Source: an uncultured Psychrobacter sp.
GTDB taxonomy: Bacteria > Pseudomonadota > Gammaproteobacteria > Pseudomonadales > Moraxellaceae
Direction: 5' to 3'
Assembly: GCF_947495825.1 (NCBI RefSeq)
Contig: NZ_CANMAH010000001.1
Span: forward strand, 558,001 to 622,000
Length of the DNA: 64,000 bases
Shown: piece after piece, positions 45,184 through 53,472 of the stretch
Layout: each line of letters begins with the position of its first letter
Numbering within the stretch: position 1 is the stretch's first letter
Program-made: the position numbers and the translations under genes
Notes under the pieces: model-generated
Told to the model about the DNA's origin: nothing
The model's database searches: none
What the model saw: only the letters and a program-made list of their open reading frames with translations

Positions 45184-45394
45184 AATATGATCTCCAATAA
45201 GTAAAAATCGTAAGACTTTTGATAAATAGTTTATTTTGTGGTAGAGAATTTTATCTGGTAATAAAGCTATTGTTTAATATTATAAATTTGAATCCCTTAA
45301 GTATATCGGACTCAGATTTACTCGAGTTTGTATCATGATATTCTACTAGGTAATTTTATAGTCATTTTCAATTAAAATTTACAGTTTAGTATCA
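45184..45394. other. A+T-rich gap before the opine dehydrogenase
   Basis: About 210 bases, very A+T rich. No ORF or terminator recognised. Confidence 0.4.
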
Positions 45395-46798
45395 TTAAAA
45401 AATCATGTGAGCACATAATGCAATAATAGGTAAAGAAATAATTGTTCTCAATAGAAAAATTATTAATAACTGAAAAAAGCTAACTGGGATCTTTGTTCCT
45501 AAAATTAATCCGCCTACTTCCGACATATAGATCAATTGAGAAACTGACAAGCAGGCTATGACAAATCGAGTTAATTCTGATTCTATTGAAGAACCAATAA
45601 TAGCAGGTAAAAACATATCTGCAAAACCTACCATAATTGTTTTTGACATTTCTTGTGCAGAAGGTATATTCAATAACTCTAAGAACGGAATAAAAGGCAT
45701 ACCTAAATAATCAAATACTGGTGTTTTTTCTGCAACAATTAGACCCATAGTTCCGATTGCCATAACGACAGGCAATATTCCGAGCCACATATCCAAAATA
45801 TTTTTCAACCCATCATTTAGGAAAGTAAAAAATCCTGGACTCTTATCTGCTTTTTGAACGGCTTTATATAAACTGTGGGTAAATAATGTTTCTCCTTCAG
45901 GAATAGTTTCATGATCTCTATCATTATTTTCTATTACATACGTATTTTCAATTTTAGATAAAGGTAATAGTCTTGGTACTATTAAAGCACAAACAATCCC
46001 GCATAACGCAACCACCCCAATCATATTGAGAAAGTAGCTTTCAAGTTGAACTTGAGAGATGACAACCAAACAAAATGTAATCGAAACTGCTGAAAAGCTG
46101 GTAGCAATAACTGCTGCTTCTTTTTTAGTATAAAACCCACCTTCCAATTGTTTATCCGTTAATAATACGCCAATAGTTCCGTCACCCAACCATGATGTCA
46201 AACAGTCTACAGACGATCTACCTGGTAAACCAAATAGAGGTCTCATCACTTTACTTAATAAAACACCAAAAAATTCTAATAAGCCAAAATCAAGTAATAA
46301 CGGTAGCAATAACCCAGCTAAGAAAAACACTATAAAAAGTATTGGCATTAATTCATATAATATTAAACCTCCAATATTATCTGAATATATAAATTCATAA
46401 CCGTACTTAAAATAGGTCACTACAACAAAAAATGCACCAAGCATTCTAATAACAAGCCAAGGTGTTGTAACGTTCAGTAAATTATTCAAAAATGCATTAT
46501 TTAAAATCAATGAAGGTTTCATGATTTTAGTGTATAAAGTACAACACAATGTAATTATAATGGAGGTTACAACCAATAATGGCAAAAGGTCATTCATATA
46601 ACTTTGTATATAATCCTTTAGCACAGAAATAGGAATTGTAAACCCTTCTGCATATGATACAAATTTACCATCTACATACGGAATTGGAAATACGAAGAGT
46701 ATCAAACCTATTATAGAGGGTATAAAGAATTTCAAAAACTGTCTGGTACTGATATTCCTAACATCTTGACTTGAAGTACTAGCTTTAATAATGTCCAT
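45395..46798 (-). CDS. YjiH-type membrane protein with nucleoside-recognition/gate domain
   Basis: 467 residues with about 10-11 hydrophobic segments. The start FLKFFIPSIIGLILFVFPIPYVDGKF and the segment LPGRSSVDCLTSWLGDGTIGVLLTDKQLEGGFYTKKEAAVIATSFSAVSITFC resemble the YjiH family, whose 'gate' domains are related to nucleoside carriers. Codons are strongly A/T-ending, unlike the flanking genes, pointing to acquisition. In an arginine cluster it could move an amino acid or a product; this is inferred. The start lacks a strong ribosome binding site. Confidence 0.78.
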   Translation of the reverse strand: MDIIKASTSSQDVRNISTRQFLKFFIPSIIGLILFVFPIPYVDGKFVSYAEGFTIPISVLKDYIQSYMNDLLPLLVVTSIIITLCCTLYTKIMKPSLILNNAFLNNLLNVTTPWLVIRMLGAFFVVVTYFKYGYEFIYSDNIGGLILYELMPILFIVFFLAGLLLPLLLDFGLLEFFGVLLSKVMRPLFGLPGRSSVDCLTSWLGDGTIGVLLTDKQLEGGFYTKKEAAVIATSFSAVSITFCLVVISQVQLESYFLNMIGVVALCGIVCALIVPRLLPLSKIENTYVIENNDRDHETIPEGETLFTHSLYKAVQKADKSPGFFTFLNDGLKNILDMWLGILPVVMAIGTMGLIVAEKTPVFDYLGMPFIPFLELLNIPSAQEMSKTIMVGFADMFLPAIIGSSIESELTRFVIACLSVSQLIYMSEVGGLILGTKIPVSFFQLLIIFLLRTIISLPIIALCAHMIF

Positions 46799-46898
46799 AT
46801 TATTTTCACTCGCAGTCCATTTTTTTAACTAACCTAAATAAATTTTTATAATAAATCTCTTTAGGTTAGGTTCTTTATCTCAATTTAAGTAATCCATA

Positions 46899-47858
46899 CT
46901 AGTAATTATTTAAAAGAGTGTGTGTTACTTTCTCTAAAATTTTGAATATTCTGGTTGAGTCATCTTTTGAATTATTGTACAAAGGATTGATTTCTGCCAT
47001 TTCCCAACAGCATACTTTCTTATTCTTGATTAATTCTATGTTAAGTTGCATTGCTTGTTCATACGAAAGACCATTCATTGCAGGCGTACCTGTTCCTGGC
47101 ACATATAAAGGATCAACACTATCAACATCAAATGAAACATAAATGTGATCACAGTATTCCAACTTTTTGAAGATTTCTTCTACCGTGGAACTAATTCCTT
47201 TTTGAGTTATTTCAGCTACACTATATAAAGGAATTTTATGTCTTCTAATTAAATCCATCTCTTCTTCTTGATAGTCTCTAACGGCACAAAAAACCACATT
47301 TTCTGGCTTAATTGATGGCTTATCAGAAGCCATAAATTTTAATTTCTCCCAATACTCTTTTTCTTTTTCAGAGAGTTCATTACGCTTACATTCTAGATTG
47401 TCGATTGCACAAGCCATGGCCAAAGGCATTCCATGCATATTCCCCGAGCCACTGGTATAGGGTGAATGAATATCAGCATGTGCGTCTATATAAACCACAC
47501 CGATTTCAGAATTAGGATGCGCCATTTTCAGACCATGCATCGTACCTGCACAACTAGAATGATCTCCAGCTAAAACAATTGGAAATTTATCATCATCTCT
47601 TATATCTTTTACTTTATGTGCTAACTTAGAGATAACCGGTTCAATAACATCAGCATATTTTGCATGCGAAAATTTTGATTCTCCTTCGTTATTACTATCA
47701 TCCTTAATGCTTTCAAACTGTAGTTTTTCAAAATACTCTGCATTGAGTTCTTTTGATGAAGCTTTCAATGCATCAATACCTAGAGAGGCACCTTTTTTAT
47801 ATCCTGCAATATCTGAATAAACTTCTACTATTCTTATATTTTTCATCATATCAGTCAT
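46899..47858 (-). CDS. rocF: Arginase (ureohydrolase family)
   Basis: 319 residues, binuclear manganese enzyme that splits arginine into ornithine and urea. Metal-binding motifs: GDHSSCAGT, DAHADIHSP and SFDVDSVDPLYVPGTGTP are all present, the classical arginase set. Codons are A/T-biased like the adjacent YjiH gene. The ornithine made would feed the ornithine cyclodeaminase encoded upstream on the same strand. The next gene in the direction of transcription, downstream, is the YjiH gene. No urease appears in the window. Confidence 0.92.
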   Translation of the reverse strand: MTDMMKNIRIVEVYSDIAGYKKGASLGIDALKASSKELNAEYFEKLQFESIKDDSNNEGESKFSHAKYADVIEPVISKLAHKVKDIRDDDKFPIVLAGDHSSCAGTMHGLKMAHPNSEIGVVYIDAHADIHSPYTSGSGNMHGMPLAMACAIDNLECKRNELSEKEKEYWEKLKFMASDKPSIKPENVVFCAVRDYQEEEMDLIRRHKIPLYSVAEITQKGISSTVEEIFKKLEYCDHIYVSFDVDSVDPLYVPGTGTPAMNGLSYEQAMQLNIELIKNKKVCCWEMAEINPLYNNSKDDSTRIFKILEKVTHTLLNNY

Positions 47859-48087
47859 TATTTTGTCTCTATAAAAAAATAATTTTTACATTATTTAAGT
47901 TTTAATTAAATTCATCTTATTTCTATACTGGTACTCTTGAAAACTAGCAGATAGATTTAAAACAATAAACACAACTATTTAAAAGCCTTGCCAAATATAG
48001 TTAAACCCTTTAAAAAAATGATACTGGTTTTAAAACTTGATACAAAATGATGAAATGCCCTCATCATTTTGTACTATGCATTGACAA
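47859..48087. other. A+T-rich gap between ocd and arginase
   Basis: 229 bases; no ORF. A palindrome-like stretch of CATCATTTTGTA near 48040-48070 (repeat of 'AAAATGATGAAATG' and 'CATCATTTTG') may form a weak hairpin terminator for ocd. Confidence 0.35.
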
Positions 48088-49164
48088 TCAGGCAATGGCT
48101 ATAGTCGGTGTGACGCTATGATCTTTCACTACCGAGTAGAGATTTTTAGGATCAGCTTGCTGAGTTATCATGTCTAAAACCTCATACTCTCCTTGCTCTC
48201 TAATCAAGTCTCTTAAAAAGACTAAAGCTGTAAAGTCTTCTGATGCAAAGCCTACTCCATCAAATATCACAAGATCATCATCTGATTCTCGAGCGGACAC
48301 TTCACCTTTAAGGATGTGATGAAATTCAATGACTGGGAACTCAGGTGATAGTTGTTGAATCTCCCCCTCAATACGCGACTGCGGTTCAAACTCTACAATC
48401 ACACGATCTGCTCGCATCAAGATATTGCCATCCAGTTCTGTCTTACCAGGACAGTCGCCGCCGATTGCATTGATGAAAATGCCTTTTTTCACGTTACCAT
48501 CTCGCAAAATAGTGGCATTCTTTTTGTCTGCGGTACAAGTAGTGATGATATCTGCGCCCGCAACCGCGTCCTCAACTGTGCGACAAATAACGACGTTTAA
48601 ACCTGAATCTGCAAGGTTGTCAGCCGTTTTCTGCGATGCCGTTGAGTCAACGTCATATAAACGAACTTCTGAAATCCCTACTACCGCTTTCATACCCAAT
48701 GCTTGGAATTCAGACTGCGCGCCGTTTCCTATTAATGCCAATGTCTTAGCGCCCTTTGGCGCGCAGCGCTTGGCTAGCATAGCGGATGTGGCAGCAGTAC
48801 GTAATGCCGTGAGAATACACATTTCTGTAAGCAAAATAGGATAGCCTGTATCAACGTCAGACAAGATGCCCATAGCCGCCACAGTCTGTAGATCTCGTTT
48901 AGTATTGATTGGATGACCATTTACATATTTACAAGCAAACATCTCTCCATCGCTTACTGGCATAAGTTCTATGACACCGTCTTTGGAGTGCGAGGCAAAG
49001 CGAGAAGATTTTTCAAATTGCTCCCAACGAAGAAAGTCTTGCTCTAAAGCATCTACTAGATCTGCAATACATTGTTCAACGCCATAATCGTGAATCATTT
49101 TAGCCATGGCTTGTACACTAACGAATGGAACTCCTTCCTTGGGCGGTAAGATAAACTTCGACAT
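48088..49164 (-). CDS. Ornithine cyclodeaminase
   Basis: 358 residues, mu-crystallin fold. It converts ornithine to proline and ammonia with an NAD cofactor. The Rossmann motif LALIGNGAQSEFQALGMKAV (about 128-147) and the DRVIVEFEPQSRIEGEIQQ segment fit the family, as does DDLVIFDGVGFASEDFTALVFLRD. It follows the arginase gene's logic (arginine to ornithine to proline). It is divergent from an Lrp/AsnC regulator, the usual way such genes are controlled. ATG 49164 has GGAGCAAG upstream. Confidence 0.92.
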   Translation of the reverse strand: MSKFILPPKEGVPFVSVQAMAKMIHDYGVEQCIADLVDALEQDFLRWEQFEKSSRFASHSKDGVIELMPVSDGEMFACKYVNGHPINTKRDLQTVAAMGILSDVDTGYPILLTEMCILTALRTAATSAMLAKRCAPKGAKTLALIGNGAQSEFQALGMKAVVGISEVRLYDVDSTASQKTADNLADSGLNVVICRTVEDAVAGADIITTCTADKKNATILRDGNVKKGIFINAIGGDCPGKTELDGNILMRADRVIVEFEPQSRIEGEIQQLSPEFPVIEFHHILKGEVSARESDDDLVIFDGVGFASEDFTALVFLRDLIREQGEYEVLDMITQQADPKNLYSVVKDHSVTPTIAIA

Positions 49165-49262
49165 ATCTTGCTCCTATACTATGTTCGTGGTTGATATGGA
49201 ATATATTAGCAAGGCTACGTGTTAGTTAAAATGTAATAAAGTTGTAAATTTCTTATTATTTT

Positions 49263-49290
49263 TTGACATTTTGACAAGATGAATTATACT
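49263..49290 (+). promoter_or_regulatory. Sigma70 promoter of the Lrp-type gene
   Basis: TTGACA, 16-base spacer, TATACT; the start site near 49297 gives a leader of about 31 bases. The divergent ocd promoter must overlap this region. Confidence 0.75.
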
Positions 49291-49327
49291 TTTTGATAAA
49301 TATTATTTTTAATAGTGAAAAGAGCTT

Positions 49328-49759
49328 ATGAAACACTATATTTACGATACTTTAGATAGCGAGCTTATTTCAGAGTTGAGAAAAGATGGACGAGCGACGA
49401 TCTCATACCTTGCCGAAACGCTAAAAGTGTCTCGAGCAACCATACAAAACCGTCTTGATCGTCTAATCTCAAGTGGTGCGATTCTCGGGTTTACCATTCG
49501 AATACATGAAGCTCTAGACCAAGGAACTATTAAAGCCATCATGCTGATCGAATTGTCCGGACAGTCGACTTCTCAGGTCATAAGAAAAATGCGGGGTATT
49601 CCAGAGTTGGTGAAGCTGCACACAACCAACGGGGCTTGGGATCTGGTTGCCGAAATACATACAACAACCTTGAGCGAGTTTGATGAGGTCTTGCGTAAAG
49701 TTCGGGAAGTGGATGGCATTTTAAACAGTGAAACCAGTTTGCTGCTTTCGAGTTTGTAA
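49328..49759 (+). CDS. Lrp/AsnC-family transcriptional regulator
   Basis: 143 residues with an N-terminal helix-turn-helix (SELRKDGRATISYLAETLKVSRATIQNRLDRL, about 15-46) and a C-terminal RAM/ligand domain (TIKAIMLIELSGQSTSQVIRKMRGIPELVKLHTTNGAWDLVAEI). Members sense amino acids. Divergence from ornithine cyclodeaminase makes it the likely regulator of the arginine/opine cluster, responding to arginine, ornithine or proline (inferred). Confidence 0.9.
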   Translation: MKHYIYDTLDSELISELRKDGRATISYLAETLKVSRATIQNRLDRLISSGAILGFTIRIHEALDQGTIKAIMLIELSGQSTSQVIRKMRGIPELVKLHTTNGAWDLVAEIHTTTLSEFDEVLRKVREVDGILNSETSLLLSSL

Positions 49760-50402
49760 TATAACTATACCTAACTTTGAATAATGGCTTGAAAACGAAA
49801 TACGCATAACGTATTACTATACTCAGAGCATCATATAACTGCTTGCTCCAAGTTGTTAAACTTGTAGAAAGTAAATTGGGAGCTATTAATCACATAGCAT
49901 GACAGTCAACTACTCGTGCCTTCCCACTGGTTCGATAGAACCTCTTATATTAGACTATCTAGGATTGTGTTAATTAAAGCTTACTTAGTGACTCTTAATA
50001 AGAAAGAAATTGATAAGGATCGTTAAAGCTGATCTGACTAAATTTACAAAAACCACAAAACTTACCAAAAAAATAAACCGCCCTACTTAGAGTCGAGGCG
50101 GTTCGATAAGATTATATCTTAGGCTGTGTTAGTCATAAGCCATGGATATTTCCAGAGGCTAAATCACTAATAGCTCCTGTACCCCTACACCATTAGCTTA
50201 GCCTCTCTATAATTGCCAGAGCAGCACTGCATGATGTTATTGAGTTACTAAAGCAATGGCGTAGCAAAGCGGGTGGTCAATACAATAAAAATACAAGTCA
50301 TAGAATTACTTCAAGCCATTTTCAAACATCGTCTTTCAACGTCTGCAAGAAATGGATATGCCTCATAGAACACATACAATACACCTTAGCCTAGAACCAA
50401 GT
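49760..50402. other. Gene-poor gap after the Lrp gene
   Basis: 643 bases without an intact ORF. A minus-strand terminator lies near 50067-50103. Between about 50206 and 50394 a plus-strand frame reads coding-like (ARAALHDVIELLKQWRSKAG) but is preceded by a stop and has no start, so it may be a decayed gene end. Family not recognised. Confidence 0.45.
50067..50103 (-). terminator. Minus-strand terminator downstream of the acidic protein gene
   Basis: AACCGCC / GGCGGTT arms with a 14-base loop; on the minus strand TATTTTTTT follows. It sits about 300 bases beyond the stop of the acidic gene and marks the end of that transcript. Confidence 0.7.
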
Positions 50403-51089
50403 CTATTCAGCGTCTTCTATGAGCTTATTTAGTGCATCTGCCATTTTATCATCGATAAGATTATCTTCAATATAATTGACCAATTGATGTATAGTGCTCA
50501 GATCCATCTCTCTGATACCCAAACTGGCCAGCTCTTCGTTGATAGACTCTAAGTTTACAACATCCTCTGGATTACCTAGTAAGTGCTCATCAAAACCAGC
50601 ATTGACGAACCAATATATTTTTTCTAATAACGTGTCTTTTTCGGTTAAAGTAGAGTACCCCTCGCCTTGGATAAATAAATTAAAGTGATAAGGTATCTCT
50701 ACATCGTTGATAAAAAAAGTACGCATACAGTCTATCGTGTAGGCTTGGCTATCACTATTTTCATTGTCCTCATCCACTTCAATCTGCTCTTCTACTAAAT
50801 TTCCTAATATCTGATAATCACCTGTTTTTACCTTGTGATTATAGATGATAGTAGCGTCAGCTATGGCGTCAAAAATGACCGCGCTGATGTCTAAAGTATT
50901 GTCATCGATATCATAAAAGGCTTTTAGCGCTGGTAAAAACTCGGTTAGCTCATCTTCAGGCACTGGCGTGAGAAACTGTTGCTCGTATATCTTTATCATG
51001 TCGTCAGGAGAATAGGTATTGACGTTGTCTTCTTCGTTTCTGCCAGTAGGATTGAGCGGAATAAGGTTAAAGGGGTTATTATTGGTCAT
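50403..51089 (-). CDS. Acidic cytoplasmic protein of unknown function
   Basis: 228 residues, no signal peptide or membrane segment. It is strongly acidic: many Asp/Glu, with runs EEQIEVDEDNENSD and DELTEFLPALKAF. No motif I recognise. AAGG lies eight bases before the ATG. It is bordered by long gene-poor gaps on both sides, with no partner gene, and lies between the arginine and copper clusters. It could be an immunity-like or inhibitor protein by composition, but nothing in context supports this. Confidence 0.7.
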   Translation of the reverse strand: MTNNNPFNLIPLNPTGRNEEDNVNTYSPDDMIKIYEQQFLTPVPEDELTEFLPALKAFYDIDDNTLDISAVIFDAIADATIIYNHKVKTGDYQILGNLVEEQIEVDEDNENSDSQAYTIDCMRTFFINDVEIPYHFNLFIQGEGYSTLTEKDTLLEKIYWFVNAGFDEHLLGNPEDVVNLESINEELASLGIREMDLSTIHQLVNYIEDNLIDDKMADALNKLIEDAE

Positions 51090-51408
51090 TTAGAACGGCC
51101 TTATTGTACGGGTTGTGGTATTGAATGTCTGTGGCTATAAGTTTTGGCTCATTTTAACTATTATAGCGCCATAGAATCCGTGACGGCTATTATCCCTTAT
51201 TCAGCGGCTTTTAGATATACAGCCGAGTTTAGCCAGTAGGTACTTTATCGTACTGTCCACCTTTTATAGCCTTTGTATCGTCCATATGTTCCATACAACC
51301 ACTCCTCAAAGACCATGAGTAGAGATTTTGCGTCAATAACTCTGACTACTGATAGTCGCGGTTTCTACTCTTGCTTTACCTGTCTAACCACTTAGTTAAG
51401 CCTTAGAC
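51090..51408. other. Gap with a possible 21-codon ORF and a hairpin
   Basis: 319 bases. A minus-strand ORF (51229-51294) with a strong ribosome binding site, and an inverted repeat GAGTAGA...TCTACTC (about 51316-51368), are all that I see. Confidence 0.45.
51229..51294 (-). CDS. Possible 21-residue small protein
   Basis: MEHMDDTKAIKGGQYDKVPTG, then TAA. GAGGAG stands 6 bases before the ATG, which is a very good initiation site. No homologue is recalled. It could be a real small protein, or the start of a truncated gene. Confidence 0.3.
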   Translation of the reverse strand: MEHMDDTKAIKGGQYDKVPTG

Positions 51409-51585
51409 TCAGTCTGGTTTACGCAGATATTTGAGCAAGGCTAGAATGGCTAATATCAGTACAGCAAAAACCAATACCGTAAACAATAAAGAGACTATCG
51501 GTCGTCCCCATCCCATACCATGCATTGATCCATTCATCATGCCGTGCATAACGACATCAGGCATACCATGCATCATAATTACCAT
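51409..51585 (-). CDS. Small Met/His-rich membrane protein of the copper cluster
   Basis: 58 residues. The N-terminal half is rich in Met and His (MMHGMPDVVMHGMMNGSMHG), a typical copper(I)-binding composition. The second half is a single hydrophobic helix (IVSLLFTVLVFAVLILAILALL) with a basic tail (KYLRKPD). GGAG lies 9 bases before the ATG. It directly precedes the DUF305 gene on the chromosome and is transcribed after it. A role in copper handling at the inner membrane is inferred. Confidence 0.65.
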   Translation of the reverse strand: MVIMMHGMPDVVMHGMMNGSMHGMGWGRPIVSLLFTVLVFAVLILAILALLKYLRKPD

Positions 51586-51731
51586 TATAAGGACTCCTTA
51601 TTTTTTATTTCCTTAGTAATAGTAATGATATAACAATAGCGAGTGAACGTATACCTTTCAATAAGCTATTTACTTGATGACATCTAAAACATAATGCTCA
51701 AAACTTGTAATGGTATATGCCTACTATTTGA

Positions 51732-52208
51732 CTACTCCAGCTCATCAATTAATTGCTGCATCTCACCGATTTCACGCTTTTGTGCTTTAATAATGTCGTC
51801 GGCAAGCTGACGTACGCGCGGATCTTCTATATCAGCACGGGTACTAGTCAAAATAGCAATTGAATGGTGCGGTATCATCGCTTGCATCCAATCGACCTGA
51901 TCAACGGTTTGCTGTGAGCGTACGCCCCATAAACCAAAGGCAAATAGCACAACGCTAATCCCATAAACCATTAGATTGATCTTGGTCTTTTTATACATAT
52001 TGCCCATAAAGGCAAGCATGATAATGGCCATCATCGCACCCATATACAGCGCCATATAAGCTCTGGTCTCACTAAAATAAACGTGATCCCATTTATATGT
52101 ATTAAAGTACATCATGATAAACATCACCACTGTCGATGTTAAAATCATCAGGGTGAACTTCACATAGGGGTTCATTTGCTTCTGTTTATTATCCATATGA
52201 TTATTCAT
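51732..52208 (-). CDS. DUF305-domain membrane protein of the copper cluster
   Basis: 158 residues. Three or four hydrophobic segments at about residues 12-30, 47-65 and 78-95, then a periplasmic DUF305 domain: QVDWMQAMIPHHSIAILTSTRADIEDPRVRQLADDIIKAQKREIGEMQQLI, with MIPHH as its signature. DUF305 proteins are often linked to copper. AAGGAC precedes the ATG. A terminator stands between it and copB, so it may be read through from copB or have its own promoter. Confidence 0.85.
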   Translation of the reverse strand: MNNHMDNKQKQMNPYVKFTLMILTSTVVMFIMMYFNTYKWDHVYFSETRAYMALYMGAMMAIIMLAFMGNMYKKTKINLMVYGISVVLFAFGLWGVRSQQTVDQVDWMQAMIPHHSIAILTSTRADIEDPRVRQLADDIIKAQKREIGEMQQLIDELE

Positions 52209-52232
52209 ATTCTTGTCCTTAATTTAGTAAAA

Positions 52233-52262
52233 AAGGCACCTAAATGAAGAGGTGCCTTTTTT
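52233..52262 (-). terminator. Terminator of copB
   Basis: AAAGGCACCT / AGGTGCCTTT stem with an 8-base loop and A/T flanks; active on the minus strand downstream of copB and before the DUF305 gene. Confidence 0.85.
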
Positions 52263-52304
52263 GGAGCTAGTGTTATAAACTGTTTTTTGCTTACATGGTT
52301 AACA

Positions 52305-53447
52305 CTAGAACCAAAACTTCACACCGGCTGTCACACTACTAGAATCAACGGCTTCGTTTTCTTGACGTCGCAAATCTCGTGCGTTGCTCAAAGCAGTCTC
52401 ATAGCTAATACCCACATAAGGGGCAAGCTGTCGACTCAATGTCTCATAAGTCAGCCTGACTTCGGTTTCTAGTTCGTTAAATCCCTTACTAATATTGTTA
52501 TCCGCATCATCCTTACTAAATGCCGTCAGCTCTACCTCTGGAATGACTACCCAATGCTGATCTAAACGCCACTCATACTCCGCACCTAGATCCAGACGGA
52601 CTTGCCCATCGGTATATAAATACGCTCTAGCGTCAGTTTCGATAAAATATGGCGCAGTGCCTACAATACCAGTCATCACAGCAGGCTTGTCATTTTCGGT
52701 ATCATAAGCAATACCGGCTTCTCCATTCCAAAAGATACTAAGCGGCTTCCAGTAAGATAGTGAGGTTAAGCTATCAATTTCTTTATCATCTTTAGTTTGG
52801 ATACTACCTTCGCTACGTAGCGATACACGATTGCTGTCTGTACCGTACCACGTGTCAAACTCATAGTTGATCTGATCCTCGTCAAACTGATAACCCAAAT
52901 CGTCTACTGACACGCCCCATAATGGCAAGCTGCCCATCATCAAAGGCTTACCATGCTCTCCATAAGGAACGCCATTTGAATAATCTGGACTACGAGCATC
53001 GGCTGGTGGTTCGCCGCCTTGCATCCCAGACATATCCATACTGCCATGATCCATGCCCGACATATTCATGCCACTGTGGTCCATATCTGACATATCACCT
53101 GACATGTCCATGCCGCTGTGGTCCATATCTGACATATCACCTGACATGTCCATGCCACTATGGTCCATATTTGACATATCGCCCGACATATTCATGCCAC
53201 TATGGTCCATATTTGACATATCGCCCGACATATTCATGCCACTGTGACCCATATCTGACATATCCATACCACTGTGACCCATATCCGACATATCACCTGA
53301 CATATCCATACCGCTGTGATCCATACCAGACATATCCATACTGTCATGATCCATGTGCGCCATCTCAGCAGCGCTTGCTAAAGGTGACATTAATAACATC
53401 AAAGATGACATGCCAATAAACGGTAGACCTACTTTATATATTTTCAT
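52305..53447 (-). CDS. copB: Copper resistance protein CopB with Met/His tandem repeat
   Basis: About 380 residues. Signal peptide (MKIYKVGLPFIGMSSLMLLM, cut near ASAA). Residues 32-142 are a tandem array of a 14-residue unit (MDHSGMDMSGDMSD-type): five full copies plus shortened variants, a Met/His-rich copper-binding region. The rest (about 150-380: GEHGKPLMMGSLPLWG, then an outer-membrane beta-barrel ending in VKFWF) is the CopB domain. It starts after copA ends, on the same strand. I chose ATG 53447, which has GAG at 7 bases; 53459 is possible. Confidence 0.92.
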   Translation of the reverse strand: MKIYKVGLPFIGMSSLMLLMSPLASAAEMAHMDHDSMDMSGMDHSGMDMSGDMSDMGHSGMDMSDMGHSGMNMSGDMSNMDHSGMNMSGDMSNMDHSGMDMSGDMSDMDHSGMDMSGDMSDMDHSGMNMSGMDHGSMDMSGMQGGEPPADARSPDYSNGVPYGEHGKPLMMGSLPLWGVSVDDLGYQFDEDQINYEFDTWYGTDSNRVSLRSEGSIQTKDDKEIDSLTSLSYWKPLSIFWNGEAGIAYDTENDKPAVMTGIVGTAPYFIETDARAYLYTDGQVRLDLGAEYEWRLDQHWVVIPEVELTAFSKDDADNNISKGFNELETEVRLTYETLSRQLAPYVGISYETALSNARDLRRQENEAVDSSSVTAGVKFWF

Positions 53448-53472
53448 AATAAGGCTCATATTCGAAGGTTTA

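Noticed and set aside
48425..48844. Plus-strand 139-codon frame opposite ornithine cyclodeaminase
   Set aside because: Shadow of a well-supported enzyme; no initiation signal.
49916..49947. Possible attachment site repeat of the tRNA-Leu 3' end at the far side of the arginine cluster
   Set aside because: Only 8 bases (CCACTGGT) are shared, about what chance gives in 64 kb; there is no integrase, so a tRNA-borne island is not supported.
53022..53354. Regular ~42-base repeats that look CRISPR-like at first sight
   Set aside because: They translate to a continuous Met/His protein repeat in copB, have no variable spacers, and no cas genes lie near.
52922..53419. Plus-strand 165-codon frame rich in Tyr, Cys, His and Pro
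   Set aside because: It is the mirror of the CopB repeat array on the other strand; its repeats follow from those of copB and it lacks a ribosome site.
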